NCBI GenBank assembly: GCA_033391075.1
Contig: JAWPMV010000001.1
Coordinates: forward strand, 3,782,001-3,846,000
Length of the DNA stretch: 64,000 nucleotides
Reading direction: 5' to 3'
DNA from: Bacteroidia bacterium
Lineage (GTDB): Bacteria; Bacteroidota; Bacteroidia; J057
The notes beneath the pieces are model-generated. The model did no database searches. It was not told the origin of the DNA and was given only the letters and a program-made list of their open reading frames with translations. Positions within the stretch are counted from its first letter, which is position 1; every line of letters begins with the position of its first letter. Below are positions 8,612 through 18,173 of this stretch, in pieces. The position numbers and the translations under genes are program-made.

Positions 8612-9265
8612 ATGAAAATCTATAAACATCCCCATGTCCAGCAAGTTCAGGAATTCTATGGAGAGCTTCTTAAGGATTTTCATCTCCACTATAGCGTGCA
8701 GGAACATTTGAGACTTTTGGCTGAAAAGCTTTGGTCAGGTATAAAGAGTGAGCATGAAGTAGTCGCCATAGAATTATCAAATTACCATCCGAACTATTTG
8801 GGTGAAAAATGGCAAGAAATAAAAGAAAACAAGCTGTCAAAGGCAGATGCTTTTCGCTGCATAGCGGCTCAGTATGGATTTGGAGAATGGGAGAAAGTTG
8901 AAGCACTTGGGAATCAAGCCTATCATCAGGATTTTGAGCAATTGGTGGATCTCTTGTTGGCGGGAGAAATATCTGAGCTAAAGTCTTTGGTTAAAGAATC
9001 TCCTGAGATCATTCAGCTCAGGTCCAGCTATGGTCACCAGGCCAGTATCCTCCACTATTGCGCAAGCAATGGTATGGAACTATGGCGTCAACAAGTTCCT
9101 GCAAATTTGGTAGCTATAAGCGAATTCCTGATAGCAGCGGGTGCAGATAAAAGCGCCAAAATGAAGGTCTACGGAGGAGCGTTTACTCCTTTACCCTTAT
9201 TAGAGACCAGTGCCCATCCTTTAGTAGCTGGGATCATGGATGAGATGAAGGCTGTTTTAAGCTAA
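8612..9265 (+). CDS. Ankyrin-repeat-like protein
   Basis: A 217-residue cytoplasmic protein when started at ATG 8612; a TTG start at 8573 is possible in frame but adds 13 hydrophobic residues that do not form a convincing signal. The C-terminal half, LVDLLLAGEISELKSLVKES...HQASILHYCASNGMELWRQ...AISEFLIAAGADKSAKM, contains two degenerate ankyrin repeats. Such short proteins are common in soil and marine Bacteroidota and have no known function. The gene tail overlaps the convergent lactonase gene by 4 bp, both stops sharing CTAA. A purine-rich tract and an 8 bp inverted repeat (AAGGAAGG 8526-8533, CCTTCCTT 8567-8574) lie just upstream. Confidence 0.75.
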   Translation: MKIYKHPHVQQVQEFYGELLKDFHLHYSVQEHLRLLAEKLWSGIKSEHEVVAIELSNYHPNYLGEKWQEIKENKLSKADAFRCIAAQYGFGEWEKVEALGNQAYHQDFEQLVDLLLAGEISELKSLVKESPEIIQLRSSYGHQASILHYCASNGMELWRQQVPANLVAISEFLIAAGADKSAKMKVYGGAFTPLPLLETSAHPLVAGIMDEMKAVLS

Positions 9266-10308
9266 AATTCAATACAAACGGGCGTCTTACATTCAAACAC
9301 ATGCACAATACCCGGGATAGGTCTTCCTTTCTTGTCCAGTTTATAAACCGAAATATTGTTGCTATTCTGATTGGCACAGAGTAAAAAACTCCCACTGGGA
9401 TCGACCTGAATATCGCGAGGCTCCTTTCCCCCGGAAGGAAGTCTTGCCATAAAGGATAGCTTTCCTTCCTTATCTATAGCATAAGCCGTAAAACTATTGT
9501 GTTGGCGATTACTCACATACAATGCTCGAGCCCTTGGATGAATCCGGATGGCGGCTGAAGAAGGCATTCCCTTGAAATCGGGAGGCAAGGTATTGATCTC
9601 GTTTTTAATACTGAGTCCACCCGAGGATTTCCGATATTTTGCTACAGATAAAATGGCCGTCAATTCAGAAAGAATGTAGGCGATGGGTTCGGCAGGATGG
9701 AAAACCATATGCCGGGGCCCCGAACCCGGAGGAAGACTGAGTGCATTTTTTGCCTTTTCCAAAGGCTTTTTTAGTCTATGACTCCAAATTTTATCTGAAC
9801 CTAAATCGCATACATACAGATACTTCTTATCAGGGGAAAGAATAGATTGATGTGCATGCGCTTTTTCCTGCCGAGCTTTATTAGGTCCTTTTCCTTTATA
9901 ACTAAAAGACTTTTCCAGACTTAGCTTTCCTTTTTTACTCTCAAATACATCCAATAGTCCATCTGCATAAGAAGTAGCAAAGACCCTCCCTTTATGATGC
10001 AAGACATGGCAGACAGCTTTCCCGCTCGCCTGCACCTTGTCTATCCGCTTAAGTTTCTGAGACTTTTTGATCTCATAACTCACTACCTTGCCTTCCTTTT
10101 TTTGAAAAGCCTGGGAAACATAGAGAATGCCTGCTCGCTCATCATGGGAAAGATAAGCGGGATTCATGCCCTTTTCAGAGGTATGCACCTGCTCGATTAC
10201 GCCCGTTTCCAAATCCAGGTTGCAGGAATATACACCTTCCCCACAGGCGTTAGGCGCATGTGCTACGGCTTGGGTATAACATCCGACAAAGAATGGCAAA
10301 GAAGGCAT
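9262..10308 (-). CDS. Lactonase family protein (7-bladed propeller, 6-phosphogluconolactonase-like)
   Basis: A 348-residue propeller of the YbhE/Pgl type, starting FFVGCYTQ and carrying the repeated signatures ILSPDKKYLYVCDLGSDKI, GPRHMVFHPAEPIAYILSEL and GKEPRDIQVDPSGSFLLCANQ that define the Lactonase (PF10282-type) family. E. coli Pgl hydrolyses 6-phosphogluconolactone, but related enzymes act on other lactones, so pathway placement is open. No signal peptide is present. It is 9 bp downstream of the sugar isomerase-like gene on the same strand and probably cotranscribed, which suggests a shared sugar-derived substrate. Confidence 0.85.
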   Translation of the reverse strand: MPSLPFFVGCYTQAVAHAPNACGEGVYSCNLDLETGVIEQVHTSEKGMNPAYLSHDERAGILYVSQAFQKKEGKVVSYEIKKSQKLKRIDKVQASGKAVCHVLHHKGRVFATSYADGLLDVFESKKGKLSLEKSFSYKGKGPNKARQEKAHAHQSILSPDKKYLYVCDLGSDKIWSHRLKKPLEKAKNALSLPPGSGPRHMVFHPAEPIAYILSELTAILSVAKYRKSSGGLSIKNEINTLPPDFKGMPSSAAIRIHPRARALYVSNRQHNSFTAYAIDKEGKLSFMARLPSGGKEPRDIQVDPSGSFLLCANQNSNNISVYKLDKKGRPIPGIVHVFECKTPVCIEF

Positions 10309-10317
10309 AAGGGCTAA

Positions 10318-11238
10318 TTATAGTTTGGGAATAAATTGTCGCAAATAGGTATGGCTTTGAACCAAAGAAAGTTTTTGTTTTTCCAGCGAGCCTTCATAGG
10401 CTCTATCCTCCACTTCCACACAAACGGGCCCATCATATCCGGCACTTGTCAAAACGGAAAAGAATTTCCCCCAATCAATCTCTCCCATGCCCGGCAATTT
10501 AGGGGTATGCCATTTATTGGGAGGGGCCATAATCCCATATTCGTCCAACAAGTGTCGATCGATGCGCACATCCTTGGCATGTATATGAAAAAGTTTGTGA
10601 GCATACTTCCTCATCGGCGAAAGGTAATCCATGTGTTGCCAGATCATATGAGAAGGGTCATAATTGAGCCCAAAATGATCACTGGGAATATCCTCCCACA
10701 TCTTCTTCCAAATGGCTGGAGTTGTTCCTAAGTTCTTTCCACCCGGCCATTCATCATTCGTAAAAATCATGGGGCAGTTTTCAATACCAACACGCACCTT
10801 CATGGATTCTGCGTAGGCGATAATGTCCTTCCAAACCTCCATAAATCGCGGCCAGTTCTCTTCGACAGATTTGGTATGATCACGACCGATAAAAGTATTC
10901 ATCTGAGAAATTCCCAATTGAGCCGCTGCCTTTATCACTTTTTTGATATGGTCAATATAAACGTCTCCTTCTGCCTTATCTCCTACCAATGGATTGGGAT
11001 AATAGCCGAGAGCACTTATGCTAACTCCATATTTCTCACAAAGTCGATGAACCTCCTTTGCCTCATCCACTCCAAAATCACTGACATCAATATGGGTAAC
11101 TCCCGCATAACGTCTTTCTGCTTTCCCCTTTGGCCAGCACATGACTTCAACACAGTCATATCCGGTTTCGCCGGCAAATTTCAGTACTTCTTCTAAATCC
11201 AAATCCGCTAATATCGCACTTGCAAATCCTAGTAGCAT
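10318..11238 (-). CDS. Sugar phosphate isomerase/epimerase family (TIM barrel)
   Basis: A 306-residue AP-endonuclease-2-fold TIM barrel. Likely metal ligands lie in [28 protein letters not shown] and [10 protein letters not shown], the Glu-Asp-His-Glu set seen in xylose-isomerase-like and IolE/IolI proteins. The group isomerises, epimerises or dehydrates sugars and inositols; the exact substrate cannot be read off. It is the first gene of a two-gene minus-strand unit with the lactonase and is divergent from the AraC regulator at 11404, which may control it (inference). Confidence 0.85.
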   Translation of the reverse strand: MLLGFASAILADLDLEEVLKFAGETGYDCVEVMCWPKGKAERRYAGVTHIDVSDFGVDEAKEVHRLCEKYGVSISALGYYPNPLVGDKAEGDVYIDHIKKVIKAAAQLGISQMNTFIGRDHTKSVEENWPRFMEVWKDIIAYAESMKVRVGIENCPMIFTNDEWPGGKNLGTTPAIWKKMWEDIPSDHFGLNYDPSHMIWQHMDYLSPMRKYAHKLFHIHAKDVRIDRHLLDEYGIMAPPNKWHTPKLPGMGEIDWGKFFSVLTSAGYDGPVCVEVEDRAYEGSLEKQKLSLVQSHTYLRQFIPKL

Positions 11239-11338
11239 ATTCTTTTTCTTAGATCCTGTAATGAGAATAGAAATTAGAAAGAATTCGGTGACAATTCAAT
11301 TTATAAAAGAGATTATAGGCGGAATCTTTTTTCTTCAG

Positions 11339-11358
11339 AAATAGCAGGATTTGTAAAG
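11339..11358 (+). repeat. Left copy of a 20 bp direct repeat flanking the AraC gene
   Basis: AAATAGCAGGATTTGTAAAG here matches AAATAGCAGGATTTGAAAAG at 12202-12221 in 19 of 20 positions and the same orientation. The two copies bracket the AraC-GyrI gene, with the right copy starting just before its stop codon. Confidence 0.5.
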
Positions 11359-11403
11359 TTTGAACTTCTTTGTATCTATAATTTTAAGGTCAAGTGTCAT
11401 TTT

Positions 11404-12207
11404 ATGCGCATAGAGATTGAAAAAGCCCTGGTCCTGATTTCTCAAAAGTTCAGGCAGAAATTGACCACAGAAATGTTGGCCGAAGAAGCGGGCTTATCCG
11501 CTTTTCATTTTCATCGTCTTTTTGTTGAGGAAAACGGACTCACGCCGCAAAAATATATTGAAAAACTCCGACTGGAACATGCAGCCCATGTTATGGTACT
11601 CAATCCCGGTCTTAAAATGATACAGTTGGCTTTTGAAAGTGGTTTCTCCTCCCCTTCCAGTTTCAGTCGGTCTTTCCAGCAATATTTCAGGATGAGTCCC
11701 AGTCGATTCAAAAAGGAACAAAGGCCGACTTATCAGGGAGATGCCACAGCTACAGAAGAACATTATCGGCTAACGAAAGGTTTGGAGATATCCTACCTGG
11801 GTCATCAGTATTTCAAGACCCAATTGATCCATCCCATACCGGAAGAGATAGAAGCTAAAGCAAAGGAGCTTTGTCCAGATGAAGATAGAATCATCTATGG
11901 AATTTACCTGGATGCACCCATTCATCATGATCCCTTGGATTGTAGGTATCTGATTGGATTGCCCTCAAAAAAAACTGCCAATCACAATGCCAATATGGAA
12001 GGGGGCTATTTTCTGCATTTCGAAGTCCTTGGCAATATGGATGTTCTCAGAGAACAATTACTGGGCATCCATAAATACCTCCTCCACCTCAACTACGCCA
12101 TCAAGACTCCCATAGCTATGGAGAAGTTTCAAGTTGCTAAAAATGAGACTCCTTTTAGGTATCTCGATAGCCCTCGTGAACTCTTTATCCCCATTATCAA
12201 AAAATAG
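11404..12207 (+). CDS. AraC family regulator with GyrI-like effector domain
   Basis: A 267-residue regulator. Residues 5-105 are a two-helix-turn-helix AraC DNA-binding domain placed at the N-terminus (LTTEMLAEEAGLSAFHFHRL and FESGFSSPSSFSRSFQQYF). The rest (LEISYLGHQYFKTQLIH to the end) resembles a GyrI/SHV-type small-molecule binding fold, the arrangement seen in Rob/SoxS-like and BltR-like regulators. It probably responds to a lipophilic or drug-like ligand. It is divergent from the sugar isomerase gene and is followed by the sterol desaturase gene 54 bp downstream. A near-perfect 20 bp direct repeat flanks it. Confidence 0.88.
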   Translation: MRIEIEKALVLISQKFRQKLTTEMLAEEAGLSAFHFHRLFVEENGLTPQKYIEKLRLEHAAHVMVLNPGLKMIQLAFESGFSSPSSFSRSFQQYFRMSPSRFKKEQRPTYQGDATATEEHYRLTKGLEISYLGHQYFKTQLIHPIPEEIEAKAKELCPDEDRIIYGIYLDAPIHHDPLDCRYLIGLPSKKTANHNANMEGGYFLHFEVLGNMDVLREQLLGIHKYLLHLNYAIKTPIAMEKFQVAKNETPFRYLDSPRELFIPIIKK

Positions 12208-12221
12208 CAGGATTTGAAAAG
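12202..12221 (+). repeat. Right copy of the 20 bp direct repeat flanking the AraC gene
   Basis: AAATAGCAGGATTTGAAAAG, overlapping the AraC stop codon (TAG at 12205-12207); partner at 11339-11358 with one mismatch. Start-to-start distance is 863 bp. Confidence 0.5.
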
Positions 12222-12261
12222 CTGCTGAAACTTAGGTCCGCTTCCTTTACAGAAAAAAGAG

Positions 12262-13197
12262 ATGAAGCGATTTATTACCTATGCTTTTTACCCGATACTT
12301 CTGTTTTCTCACATCATTGGAGCATATCTGGCGATAAGCCTCGATTGGAATTTGGGCATCACCTACTCCTGGATAGCTGGAGTTCGATTGGCCCTCTGCG
12401 TTATTGTAGAATTTAGTTTCCCCATGAAAAAGGCCTGGAAAATGAGTTGGCGTTCCTTCTTCCGTGATTTGAAATATGTCGGAGTAGGCTTACTTAGTTT
12501 CCGCTTAATTGACTTTATCCTCGGCCTGATTCTGATCAATGCGAGTGAGGGGAATCCAGGCCTATTGGAAGACAGTACAATCCTGGGTGGTTTTCTACTT
12601 ACCGCTCTATTTTTCGAATTCTTTCAATACTGGTATCATCGCCTTAGCCATGAAATGCCGGGCAAACTGGGTGCATTTCTTTGGAAATCCCATGCTGCCC
12701 ATCACCTGCCAGAAGAGGTTTATCTCCTTATGCATGCAGTATTTCATCCCATCAATGCGTTTTTCACTTTCTTCATTATTCAGGGGACCTTATGGTTGAT
12801 GGGAGCTCGTCAGGAAAGCATTTTTATCCTCAATCTCCTCATGAGTTTACAAGGCCTGATCTCCCATTTCAATGTCGAAATCAAAGCCGGGCCTCTCAAT
12901 TATATCTTCATCGGTACAGAACTTCACCGCAATCACCATAGTGCCAATATAGAAGAGGCCAGGAATTATGGTGCTTTCCTTACTTTCTGGGACCTCATTT
13001 TTGGTACTTTTTCCTACAATCCAAACAAAGCCCCGGAAAGATTGGGCGTTGCTGAGCCAGAGCTCTATCCCAAAAGCACAGAGATTTTGAAGGTCCTTGC
13101 TCTACCGTTTATTCCCTCAAAAAAGGAGATCAATCAACTCAATATTTCTCAGGAGATAAATCCGTATCTTGAAGAGAAAGAACAAAATCTCTCATGA
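12262..13197 (+). CDS. Sterol desaturase / fatty acid hydroxylase superfamily membrane protein
   Basis: A 311-residue integral membrane di-iron enzyme. Several hydrophobic helices surround the diagnostic histidine clusters YWYHRLSHE, HAAHHLPEE and LHRNHHSAN, which bind the two irons. Family members hydroxylate or desaturate sterols, carotenoids or fatty acyl chains using oxygen. The substrate is not visible; Bacteroidota often use these enzymes on membrane lipids. The stop overlaps the start of the DUF2165-like gene by 4 bp (ATGA), so the two are likely coupled. Confidence 0.88.
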   Translation: MKRFITYAFYPILLFSHIIGAYLAISLDWNLGITYSWIAGVRLALCVIVEFSFPMKKAWKMSWRSFFRDLKYVGVGLLSFRLIDFILGLILINASEGNPGLLEDSTILGGFLLTALFFEFFQYWYHRLSHEMPGKLGAFLWKSHAAHHLPEEVYLLMHAVFHPINAFFTFFIIQGTLWLMGARQESIFILNLLMSLQGLISHFNVEIKAGPLNYIFIGTELHRNHHSANIEEARNYGAFLTFWDLIFGTFSYNPNKAPERLGVAEPELYPKSTEILKVLALPFIPSKKEINQLNISQEINPYLEEKEQNLS

Positions 13198-13682
13198 ACC
13201 CCATCCGTCTGAGTAAAATCCTCCTGCTATTTATGGTGGGCTTTTATATGCTGCTGGTTGTCCTGAATAATATTACAGACTATGACTCCAATTTTGCTTT
13301 TGTCTCCAATGTAATGGGAATGACGGATACCTTTTCTGCAACTCCTCCTGCTTATCGAATCATAAAATCAGCTACAGCTCATCATATTTTTTATGTTGGA
13401 ATCATCCTGACAGAACTGAGCATCTTCTTGCTTTGTATGAGAGGAGTTTGGGGATTGTGGAAAGCACGTAAGGAAACAAATAAAGTCTTTGTTCAAGCTA
13501 AAAAATACGGCATTTACGGACTTTGTTTGGGATTATTCTTATGGTTTACAGGATTTATTGCTGTGGGAGGAGAATGGTTTATGATGTGGCAATCAGAAAG
13601 CTGGAACGGAAATCCTACCGCTTTCAGAAATAGTATTCTATTCACGGCTGTCCTCATTCATTTGAGTAATAACAATGATTAA
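13194..13682 (+). CDS. DUF2165-like small integral membrane protein
   Basis: A 162-residue protein with four predicted transmembrane helices (about 8-25, 65-85, 103-122, 137-157). The pattern NNITDYDSNFAFV, then W/F-MMWQSESWNG and a final RNSILFT helix is the DUF2165 signature, a family described only as predicted small integral membrane proteins. Its overlap with the sterol desaturase-like gene implies that the two work in the same process, but no function is known. The protein ends in SNNND after a short last helix, slightly shorter than typical. Confidence 0.75.
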   Translation: MNPIRLSKILLLFMVGFYMLLVVLNNITDYDSNFAFVSNVMGMTDTFSATPPAYRIIKSATAHHIFYVGIILTELSIFLLCMRGVWGLWKARKETNKVFVQAKKYGIYGLCLGLFLWFTGFIAVGGEWFMMWQSESWNGNPTAFRNSILFTAVLIHLSNNND

Positions 13683-13745
13683 ATTCAACAAAACCATTTC
13701 TTTGTTATAAAGTTAAGCTATGTAGTGAGATAAAATCTCAATTAC

Positions 13746-14873
13746 ATGGAAGCCAGTATTCTTTTATTTACCGTTGTCTTATTTTTGGGATGCTTGCAGG
13801 GGCTTATCATGGGGCTCATCCTGATTCGGGATAAAGGGCCCAATCAAAAGGCTCATAAATGGCTGGCGATCCTGCTTTTTTTCTTTTCCTATCGCTTGCT
13901 GGCAGAGGCCCTCAAATTTTTTGAGATTGGCTACTTTGATTTTGCCTACCATATCACCCTCGAATATAATTGGATATATGGGCCTTTGATATTCTTTTTT
14001 ATCCGGGCTTATATTTATCCGCAACTGCTCTTTAGCAAAAAGGATTATTGGCATTTTCTTCCGGTCCTGATCGAATTTCTTTTTAGTTTTTTTATCAAAA
14101 GTCAGAATTTCTATTGGGATGGAACCCGGGAAAGCCTGAGCTGGGCCGGGTACTGGGGCTATGTTTTGTGGATGCATACTCCGTTTATGTACCTGATCGC
14201 TGCTTTGATGATTCTGATCTACACACGAAAGTCTGTACACTTATTGAAAGGGGCCGAACAGAATGAGTCGCAGAAATTGATCATAGAAAATCTCAAGTGG
14301 ATTAAACAGCTCTTGCTGGTATTGAGTATCTATTCCGGTCTATTTATTCTGATCGTAGTAGTCGATTTTATTTTCTTCAATTATGCCTTCAACCATTTTG
14401 ACTTTTATCCTCCCTTCTTAGCCCTGGCTGCGATCACCTACTGGATCGGTCTTCAGGGTTTTGCGCACAGGAATAAGGTCCCCTACAAAAAGAAGAAAAT
14501 GGCTTCCAGTCAGAATCAGGAAATTCTGCAGGCCCTGGCTCTACGTTTGGAAAAAAGTATGAGGGAGGAGAAATTATTTACCGATCCGGAATTGAGTCTG
14601 CATTCTCTGGCTAAAAAGTTCGAAGTCAAACCTTACCTGATTACGGAAAGTCTCAATCAGATTCTAGGCAAAAGCTTTAAGCAGTTCATCAATGAATTTC
14701 GCCTTGCCGAGGTACAGGAAATGCTGGCTTCCCATCAATATGAGAATTTCACTTTATTAGGAATTGCCTTTGAAGCTGGATTCAATTCCAAAGCTTCTTT
14801 CAATCGGGTGGTAAAACAAATGACAGGAAAATCCCCCAAAGAACTAAAATCCACGACCTTTACTTCAAAATAA
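13746..14873 (+). CDS. AraC-type regulator with membrane-spanning N-terminal half
   Basis: A 375-residue protein. Residues 1-240 hold six or seven hydrophobic helices, and the C-terminal 110 residues form an AraC helix-turn-helix (LSLHSLAKKFEVKPYLITES and LLGIAFEAGFNSKASFNRVV, ending SPKELKS). This membrane-AraC layout is common in Bacteroidota and is thought to sense a membrane or periplasmic signal and bind DNA directly from the membrane. Its start has GLIMGLILI at the first helix. A second member of the same type is at 37103. Target genes are unknown; the small secreted protein 87 bp downstream is a candidate. Confidence 0.85.
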   Translation: MEASILLFTVVLFLGCLQGLIMGLILIRDKGPNQKAHKWLAILLFFFSYRLLAEALKFFEIGYFDFAYHITLEYNWIYGPLIFFFIRAYIYPQLLFSKKDYWHFLPVLIEFLFSFFIKSQNFYWDGTRESLSWAGYWGYVLWMHTPFMYLIAALMILIYTRKSVHLLKGAEQNESQKLIIENLKWIKQLLLVLSIYSGLFILIVVVDFIFFNYAFNHFDFYPPFLALAAITYWIGLQGFAHRNKVPYKKKKMASSQNQEILQALALRLEKSMREEKLFTDPELSLHSLAKKFEVKPYLITESLNQILGKSFKQFINEFRLAEVQEMLASHQYENFTLLGIAFEAGFNSKASFNRVVKQMTGKSPKELKSTTFTSK

Positions 14874-14959
14874 AGTCTCATTTCTCCAATTGAGCCGATA
14901 AGCGTGTCTATGAGTCCTTTCTTGTGGCATATTCTTTCACTTCATAAAAATCAACAAAC

Positions 14960-15346
14960 ATGAAAAAGATACTTATTGGCCTCAGTATTTTACTAGTCGT
15001 TCAACTGGCAACTGCTCAAAATCAGGAGCAAAAGGATCCATTTAAAGAACTCGAAGGCACCTGGAAACTGGACCTAAGCCCAGCTAACCTGGAGGATGAT
15101 AATTTCACCGAATTGGTCATCAAAGAAATCAGTCCACTTGGGCTAAAAGGGAGTTTCTATTATAGTAAACTTCGGGAAGGAAGGGTAAACATCAATTTTG
15201 ATGGCGTTTATTTCGCCTTTGTTACGGATGACGGATCGGGAGATTATAATACTACAGCTATTTTCAAAGAGGGCAAACTCATGGGTACCACCCATTCATT
15301 GGGCAGAGATTTCCTTTCCGTATGGACCGCTGTTAAAGTAAAGTAG
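14960..15346 (+). CDS. Small secreted lipocalin-like protein
   Basis: A 128-residue protein with a clear signal peptide (cleavage after LATAQ, residue 20). The mature part begins with a G-T-W-K-L motif (LEGTWKLDLSP), the usual start of lipocalin/FABP-like and related beta-barrel domains, followed by alternating strands. No enzymatic motif is seen. It might be a periplasmic ligand-binding protein. I do not recognise a named family. Upstream lies the membrane AraC gene on the same strand. Confidence 0.65.
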   Translation: MKKILIGLSILLVVQLATAQNQEQKDPFKELEGTWKLDLSPANLEDDNFTELVIKEISPLGLKGSFYYSKLREGRVNINFDGVYFAFVTDDGSGDYNTTAIFKEGKLMGTTHSLGRDFLSVWTAVKVK

Positions 15347-15469
15347 CGATTGGCTTAAGCTCAAAATGAAAGTTCCTGGCTTTGTCAAAGAGTCGGGAGT
15401 TTTTCTTTTCATCTTGCCGAGATGTGCATTTCCAAAGAGAAAAGTCTAATTTCTGGAAAGCTTTCTGCT

Positions 15470-16633
15470 ATGAACTACTACAAAAGATTTTTCTTACTAA
15501 CGATTTCCTGCCTATTCACATTCCAGCTTTGGGCTCAAGAGAACATGCTTTGTCAGGGTGCCTACTGGTCGGAAGATGAAGGCAATAAGAGAATGAAAGA
15601 ATTTGCCGAACTGTGGAATGATAAAGACAGCTGGGAAGAAAGAGCCTCAGCGATAAAAACCCAAATGAAGCTTGGTATGCAATGGGAAAAAATGCCGCAG
15701 CTATCAGGAAATTTCAATCCCATCATCAGAAAGAAAAGAATAATGGATGGCTATAGTGTAGAGAATATTGCCATCGAAAGTTTTCCCGGATTTTATATTA
15801 CGGGTAATCTGTATCGACCACTGCAAAAAACAGGAAAACATGCTGCAATTCTCTCTCCTCATGGACATTGGGAGAATGGGCGTATGCGGGAAGCAATGCA
15901 GATTCGTTGTGCGGCTTTGGCAAGAATGGGAGCTATCGTATTTGCTTATGACATGCTGGGCTATGGAGAATCTCAACAGCTCGATCATAATATTCCGATT
16001 GCTTTACACCTGCAAACATTTAATAGCAAACGTGTACTGGAATATTTGCTTTCGAGAGAAGATGTAGATGGGGAAAGGATCGGTATGACCGGAGCTTCAG
16101 GCGGTGGCACGCAAACTTTTGTATTGTCGGCCCTGGATGAAAGAATCAAGGCTGCAGTTCCCGCCATTCAGATTTCAGCCCACTTTTTTGGAGGATGCGT
16201 CTGCGAAAGTGGAATGCCCATTCATAAGTCTGAACATTTACAAACAAATAATGTAGAAATAGGCGCTTTAATGGCTCCCCGACCGATGCTGATGCTTTCA
16301 GATGGAGGAGATTGGACCCGAAACACCCCAAGGGTAGAATATCCCTATATCCGCAAAGTCTATGCTCTTTATGATGCAGAGCACAAACTGGAGCAAGTTC
16401 ACTTCCCCTCGGAAAGACATGATTATGGCTATTCAAAACGAACTCCCATGTATATGTTTTTTGCGCACCATCTCAAGCTCAATATCAATATGCTGGAATT
16501 TCAGGGACCTCCAAAAGAAGATTTCTTTCAACTCCTGAGTGAAGAAGAACTTCAGGTATTTGATAAAGAACACCCTCTGCCAGCAAATGCTTTGAAAGGG
16601 GATGCATCAGTATTGAAATATCTGGGTTGGTAA
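15470..16633 (+). CDS. Exported alpha/beta hydrolase (acetyl xylan esterase-like)
   Basis: A 387-residue protein from ATG 15470; an upstream in-frame ATG at 15422 would place 16 charged residues before the signal peptide MNYYKRFFLLTISCLFTFQ, so 15470 is preferred. The fold is alpha/beta hydrolase: HGHWENG oxyanion region, nucleophile Ser210 in GASGGGTQTF, and a late His in SERHDYGYSKR. The long N-terminal extension and the spacing resemble acetyl xylan esterase and glucuronoyl/other carbohydrate esterase relatives (Abhydrolase_7-like). A polysaccharide deacylation role is plausible but not proven. Confidence 0.8.
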   Translation: MNYYKRFFLLTISCLFTFQLWAQENMLCQGAYWSEDEGNKRMKEFAELWNDKDSWEERASAIKTQMKLGMQWEKMPQLSGNFNPIIRKKRIMDGYSVENIAIESFPGFYITGNLYRPLQKTGKHAAILSPHGHWENGRMREAMQIRCAALARMGAIVFAYDMLGYGESQQLDHNIPIALHLQTFNSKRVLEYLLSREDVDGERIGMTGASGGGTQTFVLSALDERIKAAVPAIQISAHFFGGCVCESGMPIHKSEHLQTNNVEIGALMAPRPMLMLSDGGDWTRNTPRVEYPYIRKVYALYDAEHKLEQVHFPSERHDYGYSKRTPMYMFFAHHLKLNINMLEFQGPPKEDFFQLLSEEELQVFDKEHPLPANALKGDASVLKYLGW

Positions 16634-16751
16634 GAATGTATTTCCTCTGACGACTAAAGCTGTGACCGTTCATCATTTTATTTGACCGTTGCTCATAAAT
16701 CTTCATCCTGAGCATCCCGACGGGCGTATCTAGAGGAAAATCACAACGATT

Positions 16752-18167
16752 ATGAAAAAAGTATTCTTATCTATCATCAGTTTTATACTAAGCACATTTG
16801 GCATGGCACAAGACATTAGCGGTAGCTGGAATGGTGCTTTAAGTGTTCAAGGCACTACACTCCGAGTAGTCTTTCACATAGAAAAAGACGGCTCTACTTA
16901 CTCAAGCAAAATGGACAGCCCGGATCAGGGAGCTTTCGGAATCCCGACCGGTACAACTACTTTTGAAGAAGGAAAACTCAGCATCTCAGCTCCTTCTTTG
17001 GGAATGTCCTATGAAGGGACACTTTCTGAATCCGGCGACAAAATCGAAGGAAGCTTTAAACAAGCAGGCATGGATCTACCTTTGGAACTAGGTAGAGAGG
17101 AAGTAAAAGTAGAGAAAAAGAAGCCAGAGCCCAGACCTCAGGATCCACAGGATTTCCCCTATGAACAAGAGGAAGTGAAATTTACTGTAAATGAGGGTGG
17201 CCACGAAATGGCCGGCACCCTCACCTACCCCAGCGATGGGAAATTTGAGCAAGTGGTTGTACTTATTTCCGGTTCTGGACCACAAAATAGAAATGAAGAA
17301 TTGGGTCCCATGAATCATCGCCCTTTCTTAGTCCTTTCTGATCATCTCACGCGTAAGGGCATTGCAGTATTGAGATATGATGATCGGGGAGTAGCCGAAT
17401 CCGGAGGTGATTTTAAATCTGCTACTTCTATGGATTTCGCCCATGATGCTTCAGCAGCAGTTGCCTACCTCAAAGGCAGAAATGATATGAAGGGCAAAAA
17501 AATTGGATTGATGGGACATAGTGAAGGAGGCATGATCGCTCCTATTGTTGCCAGCAAAAATAAATCTGTTGATTTTATTGCCTTATTGGCTGGACCGGGA
17601 ATCAATATTCCAGAACTGATGCTCATGCAAAGTGATCTTATAAATAAAGCCAGTGGTGCTCCTGATGAAGTTCGCGAATCCAATAATAAAGTTTTGAAAG
17701 AAATTTATGCACTCATGAATGCGAACCAGAAGGCAGATGGAGATGAACTCAAAGAAAAAATGGAGGTGATACTGGAAGAATCCTATAAATCTCTGAGCGA
17801 AGAACAGCAGGCAGAAATAGGCGATAAAGAAAGCTTTTTCGCTACCCAAACCAATGTATTGCTCAGCCCCTGGTTTCGTTACTTTATGGCCTTCGAACCC
17901 GATGACTTTCTTTCAAAAGTTAAGTGTCCGGTACTAGCGGTGAATGGAGAACTGGATTTACAGGTGCCTTCCAAAGAGAATCTGGAAGGGATCAAGAAAA
18001 GTTTGAAAAAAGCGGGAAACAAGGAAGTTGTAACCAAAGAATTTGCTTCTTTAAACCACCTTTTCCAAAAAGCCGAAACCGGAGCGCCCTCAGAATATGC
18101 TGAAATTGAAGAGACCTTCAATCCAGAAGCCCTCAACTTCATTTCTGCCTGGGTAGTAAAACAATAA
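16752..18167 (+). CDS. Exported alpha/beta hydrolase with N-terminal beta domain
   Basis: A 471-residue protein with a signal peptide (residues 1-19, STFGMAQ). Residues 20-115 form a small beta-rich domain (ISGSWNGALSVQG ... YEGTLSESGDKIEGSFKQAG), a two-domain pattern frequent in Bacteroidota serine hydrolases. The hydrolase domain has oxyanion motif SGSGPQNRNEE, RYDDRGVAESGG, nucleophile Ser257 in GHSEGG, and a late His in SLNHLFQKAE. This matches the S33/serine aminopeptidase-like group that cleaves esters or short peptides. A short stem-loop (18174-18197) follows the stop. Confidence 0.85.
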   Translation: MKKVFLSIISFILSTFGMAQDISGSWNGALSVQGTTLRVVFHIEKDGSTYSSKMDSPDQGAFGIPTGTTTFEEGKLSISAPSLGMSYEGTLSESGDKIEGSFKQAGMDLPLELGREEVKVEKKKPEPRPQDPQDFPYEQEEVKFTVNEGGHEMAGTLTYPSDGKFEQVVVLISGSGPQNRNEELGPMNHRPFLVLSDHLTRKGIAVLRYDDRGVAESGGDFKSATSMDFAHDASAAVAYLKGRNDMKGKKIGLMGHSEGGMIAPIVASKNKSVDFIALLAGPGINIPELMLMQSDLINKASGAPDEVRESNNKVLKEIYALMNANQKADGDELKEKMEVILEESYKSLSEEQQAEIGDKESFFATQTNVLLSPWFRYFMAFEPDDFLSKVKCPVLAVNGELDLQVPSKENLEGIKKSLKKAGNKEVVTKEFASLNHLFQKAETGAPSEYAEIEETFNPEALNFISAWVVKQ

Positions 18168-18173
18168 ACCAAA

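Noticed and set aside
16680-16740. Possible relic of R2/R3 (CTTCATCCTGAGCATCCCGA) before the hydrolase at 16752
   Set aside because: Only one arm is visible, so it is too weak to list as a repeat copy.
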